From assembly GCF_018531465.1 (NCBI RefSeq), contig NZ_JAHDTF010000027.1, forward strand, positions 107,131 through 171,130: a DNA stretch of 64,000 nucleotides. Direction: 5' to 3'. Below the pieces are notes generated by a model. It saw nothing but the letters and a program-made list of their open reading frames with translations, was not told where the DNA came from and made no database searches. Origin of the DNA: Sphaerisporangium fuscum. Its GTDB lineage: Bacteria; Actinomycetota; Actinomycetes; Streptosporangiales; Streptosporangiaceae. Both the position numbers and the translations under genes were made by a program. Numbering within the stretch: position 1 is the stretch's first letter; every line of letters begins with the position of its first letter. Positions 9,045 through 15,801 of this stretch are shown piece by piece.

Positions 9045-9118
9045 AGCGCCAGACCCTAAACAGCCCGATGACCTCGGGAGAAGACGTTCCCCGTAAACCT
9101 CACACAATCATGTCAGTT

Positions 9119-9898
9119 TCACGGGCGGATGGCACAGAGAAGGCGGTTGTGGCCGTTCTGCCAGAGCGTCCCGATCTCGGCGAAACCCGCCTCGCGCAGG
9201 ACCCGGACGTGAGTGGAGAGGTCACCGGACTCCGAACCGTGGTGCGCGGCCGTCTCCCTGCGCCGCTCGCGCTCCTCGCGCAGGACCGCCAGCCCCGGGT
9301 CGGCGTCCACCGCGTCCCACCACTGGCGCCAGTCCTCCGGCATGCCCCCGGCGAAGCGCCGCCGCGTGGCGCGGTCGTGGATGGCGTGTTCGAGCTTGGC
9401 GAGGCCAGGGGTGACGTCGGCCACGTCGAGGTGGTCGCCGTTGAGGAACAGCCCGCCGGGGCGCAGCACCCTGCAGAGCTCGGAGAGCATCGTGCGCAGG
9501 CCCGCCTCCGGCAGCCAGTGGAGCGCCGTGGTGCTCACCGCCGCGTCGACGGGACGGTCGAGGCGGAGCGCCGAGGCCCACCCGGCGGCGCCGAGGTCGA
9601 GGTCCTCGAAGCGCAGCCCGCGCCTGCCCTCGTTGGACGCCCGGCCGAGCTCCAGCAGCAGCGGGTCGGCGTCGATCGCCACGACGGTCGCCTCCGGGAG
9701 CCGGTCGAGCAGGCGGGCGGCGAGCGATCCGGGCCCGCAGCCGAGGTCGAGCACCAGCGGATCGGGCCGTCCGGCCCCCGCCTCGACGGCGTCGATCAGC
9801 GCGGCGAAACGCTCCTCGCGGTCGGGCAGGTACCCCTCCTGCTGGCGGTCCCACCGCTCGATCCAGTCGAGGGCGACCTGACGAGGAAGAACGGACAC
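9119..9898 (-). CDS. Class I SAM-dependent methyltransferase
   Basis: A 259-residue methyltransferase of the Rossmann type. Motif I is VLDLGCGPGSLAARLL near residue 50, an acidic residue follows in VVAIDAD, and the post-motif LRPGGLFLNGDH is clear. The substrate cannot be read from the sequence. The start is a GTG at 9898 with GGAGG six bases upstream. It is divergent from the CGNR regulator gene, with about 70 bases between them, so the two may share regulation. Confidence 0.85.
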   Translation of the reverse strand: MSVLPRQVALDWIERWDRQQEGYLPDREERFAALIDAVEAGAGRPDPLVLDLGCGPGSLAARLLDRLPEATVVAIDADPLLLELGRASNEGRRGLRFEDLDLGAAGWASALRLDRPVDAAVSTTALHWLPEAGLRTMLSELCRVLRPGGLFLNGDHLDVADVTPGLAKLEHAIHDRATRRRFAGGMPEDWRQWWDAVDADPGLAVLREERERRRETAAHHGSESGDLSTHVRVLREAGFAEIGTLWQNGHNRLLCAIRP

Positions 9899-9970
9899 AA
9901 CGACCTCCGGGTAACTGTCGTCTAGACTTTCGGTAGTGACACCCTAGAACGTGAGGATGTAACCGGTCAA

Positions 9971-10546
9971 GTGAACTTCAACAGTCACTCCGATACCGTC
10001 GTGGCGGTCGCGGCGGCCCTGGTGAACGCGCTGACGGCGGGCGAGGCGCACGGCAGGCCGTACGCGGTGCCGGAGGGGCCGCGGCGGCGCGCGCTCGTCA
10101 CCGAGGCCCTGCGCCTGTCGAGACCCCTCGCCCGCGAGGTGACCGACGACGAGGCCGAGGAAGCGGCCGCGGTCGCCGCCGAGCTGCGCGCGGTCTTCCA
10201 GGCCGTCGACCGCGGCGACGTCGACGGGGCGGCCGCCCGGGTGAACGACCTGCTCGAACGCACCGACGCCCGGCCCCACCTGGAGCGGCACGACGGCGAA
10301 CCGTGGCACCTGCACTTCCACGGGAGGGGCGAGTCGTGGGCCGACAGATGGGCGGCGCCGTGCGCGACCGGTCTCGCGATCGTGCTCGGCGGCGAGCTGC
10401 ACGACCGGCTGGGCGTCTGCACCGCGCCGCACTGCGACCGCGTCTACGTCGACGTCTCGCGCAACGGCACCCGCCGCTTCTGCTCCACCGCCTGCCAGAA
10501 CCGCGTCAAGACCGCGGCCTTCCGCGCCCGTGCCGGCCGGGCCTGA
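9971..10546 (+). CDS. CGNR zinc-finger / ABATE-domain regulator
   Basis: The 191-residue protein has the N-terminal all-helical ABATE-type region and a C-terminal CGNR zinc finger. The finger has CTAPHCDRVYVDVSRNGTRRFC followed by CQNR, so the usual CGNR tetrapeptide is CQNR here. The Cys-x4-Cys and Cys-x3-Cys zinc ligands are intact. Family members are thought to act as stress-related transcription regulators. The start is a GTG at 9971 following the divergent promoter region shared with the methyltransferase gene. Confidence 0.85.
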   Translation: MNFNSHSDTVVAVAAALVNALTAGEAHGRPYAVPEGPRRRALVTEALRLSRPLAREVTDDEAEEAAAVAAELRAVFQAVDRGDVDGAAARVNDLLERTDARPHLERHDGEPWHLHFHGRGESWADRWAAPCATGLAIVLGGELHDRLGVCTAPHCDRVYVDVSRNGTRRFCSTACQNRVKTAAFRARAGRA

Positions 10547-10710
10547 TCCGCTCCACCGGTAAAGCTCCGATCACGGAGTGTGTTCGCGCCGCGACCGCGG
10601 GAAGAGGAAGGAAGGTGACCGTGAACGGCGAGGAGCCGTTCACCTGGAGCGGCCCGGGACCCGGCAGGATGCGGGAGCCGTCGCGCCGCGACCTTGCACG
10701 GGGGGAAGAA

Positions 10711-11292
10711 GTGGCTGTACGTCGTCCACGATCCGTCGCCGTACCGGCGGCCGCCTTGGTGGCGGTCGCGCTGCTCGGCGGCTGCGGCGGCAACCATACC
10801 GCCACCGTGACCCCCGAGCGCGCGGTCGCCACCGGCGCGGCGGCGGTGCCCACCGACGAGGGTGAGTACAACGCCGCCTGCCCGACGGAAGGCAACACCA
10901 AGAAGTTCGCCAAGACCCGCTTCGCCCTGCACGCGGGCCTCGCGCTCGGGGCGTTCCATCGGTACATCTACAAGCCCCTGCGCAGCGGCGGGTTCAAGGA
11001 GGGGGCCGAGAAGCGCAAGCGCACGTTCGCCAAGGCCGCCGTGGCGGGCGCGTTCGCCCTGCACGAGCTGAAGGTCGCCAAGCGCTTCGCCGCCGCCAAC
11101 CCGACGCTCTGCAAGGCCGTCGAGGGTGTCACCGGCAGCTTCACCGGACTCACCGACAGGCTCAAGGGCGGCAGCGCCACCGAGGCCGACCTCGACTCGA
11201 GCAAGAACTCCATGGACGCCCTGCAGCACGACGCCACCAAGACCGGCTACGACTTCAAGGAGCAGAACGTCACCATCCCCGGCGCGAGCTGA
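10711..11292 (+). CDS. Putative secreted lipoprotein
   Basis: The product is a 193-residue lipoprotein of unknown function. A short Arg-rich head is followed by a hydrophobic core and the lipobox LLGGC near residue 25, so it should be anchored outside the membrane. The mature part is helical and Lys/Ala-rich, with two further Cys (AACPTEG and PTLCKAV) that could pair. I chose the GTG at 10711 because it gives a clean signal peptide after GGGGGAA. A GTG at 10615 has a strong AAGGAAGG motif but would add an acidic 32-residue head. Confidence 0.75.
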   Translation: MAVRRPRSVAVPAAALVAVALLGGCGGNHTATVTPERAVATGAAAVPTDEGEYNAACPTEGNTKKFAKTRFALHAGLALGAFHRYIYKPLRSGGFKEGAEKRKRTFAKAAVAGAFALHELKVAKRFAAANPTLCKAVEGVTGSFTGLTDRLKGGSATEADLDSSKNSMDALQHDATKTGYDFKEQNVTIPGAS

Positions 11293-11362
11293 TCACCCCG
11301 CTGGCCGTCCCGCCCCCCTCACCGGGCGCGCGGCCAGACCCGCCGCCGGTGGGACGCGCCGC

Positions 11363-11956
11363 TCAGCGGTAGGAGGCGACCAGGCGGGCCAGGTGCCCGC
11401 CCGCCACCAGGAGCGGCTCCTGGCTCCGCGTCACCTGGGCGGTCATCTCGGCGCCCTCGAAGGTGTTGACCACGGTGCAGGCGAGGTCGCGGGCGTCGCC
11501 CTCCGGGATGCCGGCCCGGATCAGCTTCTCCGACACCAGGCCCCGCCAGTGCTCGAACGCCCGCACGCAGGCCTGCTGGATCTCGGGGATGCGCCCCGCG
11601 GTCTCCAGGGCGGCGGCGGAGACCGGGCAGCCGTCCATCCACTCCGAGGCCCGCAGCTCCTCGGCGAGGACGCGGGCGCAGGCCACCATGGCCTTCGCCG
11701 GGTCGTCCTCTCCGGCGAGCGCGGCCCGCAGGATGCCGGCGAACTCCTCGTCGCCGTGCCGGATCGCGGCGACGGCGAGCTCCTGCTTGCCCCCTGGGAA
11801 GAAGTGGTAGACCGAGCCCAGCGTGGCCCCGGCCTCCCGCGAGATCTGCTTGAGCCCCGTCCCCTCGTAGCCCTGCCGCTGGATCAGCCGTGACGTCGCC
11901 CGGACGATCCGCTCTCGGGTGCCGAGGACGCTTTCCGGCCCGGCGTCGGTCTTCAT
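11363..11956 (-). CDS. TetR/AcrR family transcriptional regulator
   Basis: A 197-residue repressor with an N-terminal helix-turn-helix (about residues 12-58, including GTGLKQISREAGATLGSVYHFFPGGKQEL). Its C-terminal ligand domain is of the LmrA/YxaF-like type with SEWMDGCPVSAAALE. It is divergent from an imine reductase-like gene. Two near-identical copies of a GAACGTTC-centred site lie between the two genes, so it very likely represses both itself and that enzyme. Confidence 0.9.
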   Translation of the reverse strand: MKTDAGPESVLGTRERIVRATSRLIQRQGYEGTGLKQISREAGATLGSVYHFFPGGKQELAVAAIRHGDEEFAGILRAALAGEDDPAKAMVACARVLAEELRASEWMDGCPVSAAALETAGRIPEIQQACVRAFEHWRGLVSEKLIRAGIPEGDARDLACTVVNTFEGAEMTAQVTRSQEPLLVAGGHLARLVASYR

Positions 11957-11973
11957 GGCGACAGCCTACCGAA

Positions 11974-11990
11974 TAGAACGTTCGCTTTAG
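11974..11990. promoter_or_regulatory. Probable TetR operator, copy 1
   Basis: TAGAACGTTCGCTTTAG has the perfect 8-base palindrome GAACGTTC at its centre. It lies 18 bases upstream of the tetR start and matches 16 of 17 bases of the copy at 12015-12031. Paired copies in a divergent tetR intergenic region are a typical operator layout. Confidence 0.75.
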
Positions 11991-12014
11991 TCGTGCTACT
12001 GTCCTCGTCCTGAG

Positions 12015-12031
12015 TAGAACGTTCGTTTTAG
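12015..12031. promoter_or_regulatory. Probable TetR operator, copy 2
   Basis: TAGAACGTTCGTTTTAG is the second copy, 41 bases from the first and in the same orientation. It ends at the GAGGAG ribosome site of the imine reductase-like gene. A bound repressor here would block transcription of that gene directly. Confidence 0.75.
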
Positions 12032-12042
12032 AGGAGATCTCG

Positions 12043-12921
12043 ATGAGCAAGCAGTCCGTAACCGTCATCGGCCTCGGCCCCATGGGACAGGCGATGACAC
12101 AGGCCTTCCTCGACGCCGGCCACCCGGTCACGGTCTGGAACCGGACCCCTGCCAGGGCGGACGCGCTGGTGGCCCGGGGGGCCGTACGGGCGGCCACGGT
12201 CGCCGAGGCGCTGGCCGTCAACGAGCTGGTCGTGCTGAGCCTGACCGACTACGACGCCATGTACGCGATCCTCGAACCGGCCGAGCAGGCCCTCGGCGGG
12301 CGGGTGCTGGTGAACCTCAGCTCCGACACCCCCCGGAAGGCGCGCGAGGCGGCGGCGTGGGCGGCCGAGCGCGGCGCGCGGTTCCTCAGCGGCGGGGTGC
12401 AGGTGCCGCCGTCGGGAATCGGCACGGCGGAGTCGTCCACCTTCTACAGCGGCCCGAAGGAGGTGTTCGAGGCCCATCAGGCCACGCTGAGCGTGCTGAC
12501 CGGCACCGACTACCGGGGGGCCGACCCGGGGCTCGCGCCGCTGTACTACCAGATCCAGATGGACATGTTCTGGACGACCATGCTCAGCTACCTGCACGCC
12601 CTCGCGCTGGCCGACGCCCACGGGATCCCGGCCGAGGAGCACTTGCCCTACGCCGCCGCCGCCATGGAGTCCATCCCGGGATTCCTGCGGTTCTACGCCC
12701 CGCGCATCGACGCCGGACGGCACGACGGCGACGTCGACCGGCTGGCCATGGGGGTGGCGAGCGTGGAGCACGTCCTGCACACCACCGAGGACGCCGGGGT
12801 CGACCCCGCGCTGCCGGCGGCGGTCCTGGACGTCTTCCGCCGGGGCATGGCCGAGGGGCACGCCGCCGACAGCTTCACCAGCCTGATCGAGGTCTTCCGG
12901 AAGCCGTCGCCTCGGGCCTGA
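12043..12921 (+). CDS. Imine reductase-like NADPH-dependent oxidoreductase
   Basis: A 292-residue protein of the 6-phosphogluconate dehydrogenase-like fold. The nucleotide-binding motif VIGLGPMGQAM is near residue 8, with the NADPH-type VWNRTPARAD after the second strand. The C-terminal helical domain with PLYYQIQMDMFWTTMLSYLH matches imine reductases rather than 3-hydroxyisobutyrate dehydrogenases. At the position where many imine reductases carry a catalytic Asp (xLYD), this one has Tyr. GAGGAG precedes the ATG. Its 3' end overlaps the convergent sigma factor gene by 47 bases. Confidence 0.82.
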   Translation: MSKQSVTVIGLGPMGQAMTQAFLDAGHPVTVWNRTPARADALVARGAVRAATVAEALAVNELVVLSLTDYDAMYAILEPAEQALGGRVLVNLSSDTPRKAREAAAWAAERGARFLSGGVQVPPSGIGTAESSTFYSGPKEVFEAHQATLSVLTGTDYRGADPGLAPLYYQIQMDMFWTTMLSYLHALALADAHGIPAEEHLPYAAAAMESIPGFLRFYAPRIDAGRHDGDVDRLAMGVASVEHVLHTTEDAGVDPALPAAVLDVFRRGMAEGHAADSFTSLIEVFRKPSPRA

Positions 12922-13897
12922 CGGCGGCGGACAGGGTCTCGGGGAGGGCGAAGGCCGTGAACACCGGCGTGTCCTGGAAGACGGTGTTGCGGCTGACGCC
13001 CCGGCCGGTGACGGTGAACACCTGGAGGGTGTGCAGGTGGTATGCCCCGTCCTCCCCCAGCGCGTACGCGGCCACGGCGGGCTGGCCGTTCGCCGCGACG
13101 GGCAGCATGCGCCAGCGGGTGCCGCGCAGGGCGAAGACGCGGGCGATGAACCCCAGGTACGCCGTCCGGCCGGCGTACCAGTTCAGGAACGGCGGCATCT
13201 CCAGGACCGCGTCCTCGGTCAGCAGCCGTTCGAGCGCGGCGAGGTCGGCGTTCTGGAACGCCGTCACGTAGCGCTCGACCAGCTCACGGGCCTGCCGATC
13301 GGAGGGCTCCCCGATGCGGTCCTCGGCCGGGGCCGCCTCCCCCAGGCGCCCCCGCGCCCGCTGCAGGGCGCTGTTCACGGCGGCGGGCGTCGTCCCCAGA
13401 GCCGCGGCGACGTCGGCCGCCGGCCATTCGAGCACGTCCCGCAGGATCAGCACGGCGCGCTGCCGGGGCGGCAGCAGCTGTACGGCGGCGATGAACGCCA
13501 GCCGCATGCTGCCCCGTGCGGCGAGCACGGCCGCCGGATCCCCCGCGGAGCCGAGCATCGCGTCGGGGAACGGCTGCAGCCACGCCACCTCCCCTCCGTG
13601 CACCAGGGGTTCCCTCGGGTCGTCGCCCGCGGGGACGATCGCCGACGGCAGGGGCCTGCGGCCGCGGCTCTCCAGGGCGTTCAGGCAGGCGTTGGTGGCG
13701 ATGCGGTACAGCCACGTGCGCAGGGAGGCACGGCTCTCGTCGAACCGGTCGTAGGCGCGCCACGCCCGCAGCAGAGTCTCCTGGAGCAGGTCTTCGGCGT
13801 CGTGCACCGAGCCGAGCATCCGGTAGCAGTGGGCCAGCAGCTCGCCCCGGAAGGGGCCGGTCCGCCGCGTGAACTCCTCGTCGCTCCTGACGGCCAT
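12875..13897 (-). CDS. ECF sigma factor with C-terminal SnoaL-like domain
   Basis: A 340-residue extracytoplasmic-function sigma factor. Region 2 (residues about 8-75, with HDAEDLLQETLLRAWRAYDRF) and region 4 (about 135-190, with LPPRQRAVLILRDVLEWPA) are followed by a SnoaL/NTF2-like domain (about 210-325). This is the SigG/SigJ type arrangement in which the extra domain tunes activity in place of an anti-sigma factor. The ATG at 13897 follows AAGGGGA. A stand-alone SnoaL protein is encoded divergently and both genes carry a CGGTATGTAC motif upstream. Confidence 0.9.
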   Translation of the reverse strand: MAVRSDEEFTRRTGPFRGELLAHCYRMLGSVHDAEDLLQETLLRAWRAYDRFDESRASLRTWLYRIATNACLNALESRGRRPLPSAIVPAGDDPREPLVHGGEVAWLQPFPDAMLGSAGDPAAVLAARGSMRLAFIAAVQLLPPRQRAVLILRDVLEWPAADVAAALGTTPAAVNSALQRARGRLGEAAPAEDRIGEPSDRQARELVERYVTAFQNADLAALERLLTEDAVLEMPPFLNWYAGRTAYLGFIARVFALRGTRWRMLPVAANGQPAVAAYALGEDGAYHLHTLQVFTVTGRGVSRNTVFQDTPVFTAFALPETLSAAVRPEATASGRPRSGW

Positions 13898-13940
13898 CGT
13901 TCCCCTTCGTCCACCCCGAGCGCGGCCGCAACGGCCGCGG

Positions 13941-13952
13941 TCGTACATACCG
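13941..13952 (-). promoter_or_regulatory. CGGTATGTAC motif upstream of the ECF sigma gene
   Basis: On the minus strand this reads CGGTATGTACGA, 44 bases before the sigma start. The same ten-base core occurs on the plus strand at 14045-14054 before the divergent SnoaL gene, in the same orientation relative to its gene. It may be the promoter recognised by this sigma factor, giving autoregulation, or an operator. No experiment is implied. Confidence 0.45.
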
Positions 13953-14043
13953 TACGCGGCGCCGGAAGTCATCGGCCGCGCGGAATTCCGGCCGGCGACT
14001 TCAGGATTCACCTACGACCGGGCGATGAGTGCGGCCGGGCGGG

Positions 14044-14057
14044 CCGGTATGTACCGG
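14044..14057 (+). promoter_or_regulatory. CGGTATGTAC motif upstream of the SnoaL gene
   Basis: CCGGTATGTACCGG lies 55 bases before the SnoaL-like start and pairs with the copy before the sigma factor gene. This copy has CCGGTA/TACCGG arms. Confidence 0.45.
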
Positions 14058-14111
14058 CGAACGACGAGCGGCCGGCGCCGCCGGCCGTACCCGAGAGCGA
14101 GAGGCACCATC

Positions 14112-14528
14112 ATGAACGGTGACACCACCACCCTGACCGGCACCGACGACAGGGCCGTGCGAGAGGTCCTGCACGGCGTGTACACCGCCTGGGCGGACAA
14201 CGACGCCGACGCCTTCGTCGCGCACTTCACCGACGACGCGACCTCGATCCTCCCCGGCTCCTACCGGGCGGGCAAGGAGGAGATCAGGGCCCGTATGGCG
14301 GCGGCCTTCGCCGGCCCGCTCAAAGGGTCGAGGGTCCTGGACGAGGTGCGCGGCGTCAGGTTCCCCGGCGAGGACGCGGCCGTGGTGGTCAGCAGGAGCG
14401 GCGTGCTCATGGCCGGCGAGACCGAGGTCCCGGCCGCCCGCTGGGTGATCGCGACCTGGGTTCTCACCAGGCGGGAGGGACGCTGGCTCCTCGCCGCCTA
14501 CCACAACTGCCCGGCGGAGACCGCCTGA
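14112..14528 (+). CDS. SnoaL-like / SgcJ-EcaC family protein
   Basis: A 138-residue cone-shaped NTF2-like protein with VREVLHGVYTAWADNDADAFVAHFTDDAT at the start and WVIATWVLTRREGRWLLAAYHN at the end. Members bind small molecules or act as dimeric hydrolase or isomerase scaffolds, and the substrate is unknown. The ATG at 14112 follows GAGAGGC. It is divergent from an ECF sigma factor whose own C-terminus is SnoaL-like, so the two may sense the same compound or interact. Confidence 0.8.
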   Translation: MNGDTTTLTGTDDRAVREVLHGVYTAWADNDADAFVAHFTDDATSILPGSYRAGKEEIRARMAAAFAGPLKGSRVLDEVRGVRFPGEDAAVVVSRSGVLMAGETEVPAARWVIATWVLTRREGRWLLAAYHNCPAETA

Positions 14529-14594
14529 GCCGGCAGGGTCACCCTGGGATCCGCCTGCCCGCCGGCCGGCATGGTCGCGGGCGGGAGGCCCGGG

Positions 14595-14709
14595 TCAGCG
14601 GCCGCGGTCGCGCAGCCCTTCGACGGCGTCCACGTACTTCAGCAGCAGCCGCGCGAACTCCAGCCGGTCGCGGCCGGTCCAGTGGAACCCCTCCTCCGAG
14701 TAGCCCGGA
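14595..14709 (-). pseudogene. Possible 3' remnant of a gene
   Basis: The minus strand carries about 37 protein-like codons ending at a stop at 14595-14597, including EEGFHWTGRDRLEFARLLLKYVDAVEG. The pattern looks like the C-terminal helix of a small winged-helix regulator, but I cannot name the family. Upstream it runs into a GC palindrome with no start. It is probably a fragment left by deletion. Confidence 0.25.
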
Positions 14710-14737
14710 ACGGCGGCCGCCCGCGGGCGGCCGCCGT
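14710..14737. terminator. Hairpin downstream of the polyester hydrolase gene
   Basis: A perfect 13-base stem with a 2-base loop (ACGGCGGCCGCCC and its complement) lies 22 bases past the stop of the minus-strand hydrolase gene. There is no U tract. It is the likely transcription end for that gene. Confidence 0.5.
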
Positions 14738-14759
14738 CGTCATCTGGCGGCGAGGCCGG

Positions 14760-15695
14760 TCAGGAGAACGGGCAGGTGCTCCGGTACTCCTCGACGGTCA
14801 GGCCGCCGCTCGGCCCGGGGCACAGGAACCTGGTGTAGCGGGTGTCGTCGTCGACGAACCGCTTCATCCAGGCCACGACGTACTTGCCGATGGTGGTGTC
14901 CGGCACGTTCGGCGCGAAGTGGGTGGCGTTGTTGAGCTCCAGGTACGCCTTGCCCGGCGAGGAGGGCAGGCTCTGGTAGAACGGCTCGGCGTGTGAGGCG
15001 ACCGGGGCGATGGTGTCCGCCTCCGCGCCGACGATCATGGTGGGCACCCGCACGCCCGACCAGATCTTGGTGAGGTCCCACGGGGTCAGCGGCACGGCCG
15101 CCTGCAGCGACGGGCGGTCCCTGGCGGCCTCAAGGGTGCCGCCGCCGCCCATCGAGTGCCCCATCACACCGAGCCTGCCCGCGTCGAGCCGCCCGCGGAC
15201 CGAGCTGCGCTGGGTGAGGTAGTCGAGCGCGGCCAGCAACTGGCGGCCCCGGCTGTCCGGCTGGTCGAGCCGGGTGAGGGTGTCGATGTTGAAGACGACG
15301 AACCCGTGGGAGGCCAGCCGCTCGGCGAGCCACGCCAGGCTGGTCCTGTCGGCGGTGTAGCCGGGGGCGACGGCGACGCCGCCGAAGGTGCCGGCGCTCG
15401 TCGTGGCCGGGTAGTAGATGGTGCCGCCGCCGAACCCGGTCACCGAGAGCGCGGGCACCTCCGTCCGGGAGGTCTCGAACGGGCCGCGGGCCGCCTCCAG
15501 GATCGCGTCGGTCGGGTCGGGGCCGCGCTCGTAGGGGTTGGCGGCGGCATGCGCGGCGGGCGCGGCGGCGACGCCCGCCAGGACGACCGCCAGCGCGAGC
15601 CACAGTTTCGCGAGCGTGCCGAGGAGCACGCGCCGGGGAGAGGAAGGGGGGTGTGAAGGCAAGTGACACGCTCCCTGGGGGTGAGCGGGAACCAC
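14760..15695 (-). CDS. Secreted cutinase / PET-hydrolase-like polyester hydrolase
   Basis: An exported alpha/beta hydrolase that matches the Thermobifida-type cutinases able to hydrolyse cutin-like and synthetic polyesters. The mature start ANPYERGPDPTDA, the GFGGGTIYYP strand and the end STCPF are near-identical to that family. Counting from the GTG at 15695, the nucleophile is Ser181 in GHSMGGGG, the acid is Asp227 in AEADTIAP and the base is His259 in NATHFAP. Tyr113 and Met182 fit the oxyanion hole, Trp206 the aromatic clamp, and Cys292/Cys308 the C-terminal disulfide. A signal peptide ends near AAHA. A TTG at 15662 with AGGGAG is a likely alternative start. A LuxR regulator gene lies 106 bases upstream. 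Confidence 0.93.
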   Translation of the reverse strand: MVPAHPQGACHLPSHPPSSPRRVLLGTLAKLWLALAVVLAGVAAAPAAHAAANPYERGPDPTDAILEAARGPFETSRTEVPALSVTGFGGGTIYYPATTSAGTFGGVAVAPGYTADRTSLAWLAERLASHGFVVFNIDTLTRLDQPDSRGRQLLAALDYLTQRSSVRGRLDAGRLGVMGHSMGGGGTLEAARDRPSLQAAVPLTPWDLTKIWSGVRVPTMIVGAEADTIAPVASHAEPFYQSLPSSPGKAYLELNNATHFAPNVPDTTIGKYVVAWMKRFVDDDTRYTRFLCPGPSGGLTVEEYRSTCPFS

Positions 15696-15741
15696 ACGGG
15701 CCGGCGGTCCGGCACGGCCGGAGGGTTCCCGGCGAGAGGTT

Positions 15742-15757
15742 GACAGCCGTCACTGTC
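15742..15757. promoter_or_regulatory. Short inverted repeat upstream of the hydrolase gene
   Basis: GACAG and CTGTC arms separated by six bases lie in the gap between the LuxR gene and the polyester hydrolase gene. It could be an operator for the adjacent regulator. Short arms make this weak. Confidence 0.25.
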
Positions 15758-15801
15758 CGGCGTCAGGACCCTGGGCGCATCGGTGGAATCACCTGCCGCG
15801 C

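Noticed and set aside
11974..12031. LexA/SOS boxes (GAACGTTC)
   Set aside because: The actinobacterial SOS box has a four-base spacer between CGAAC and GTTCG. Here the arms abut, and the sites flank a tetR gene.
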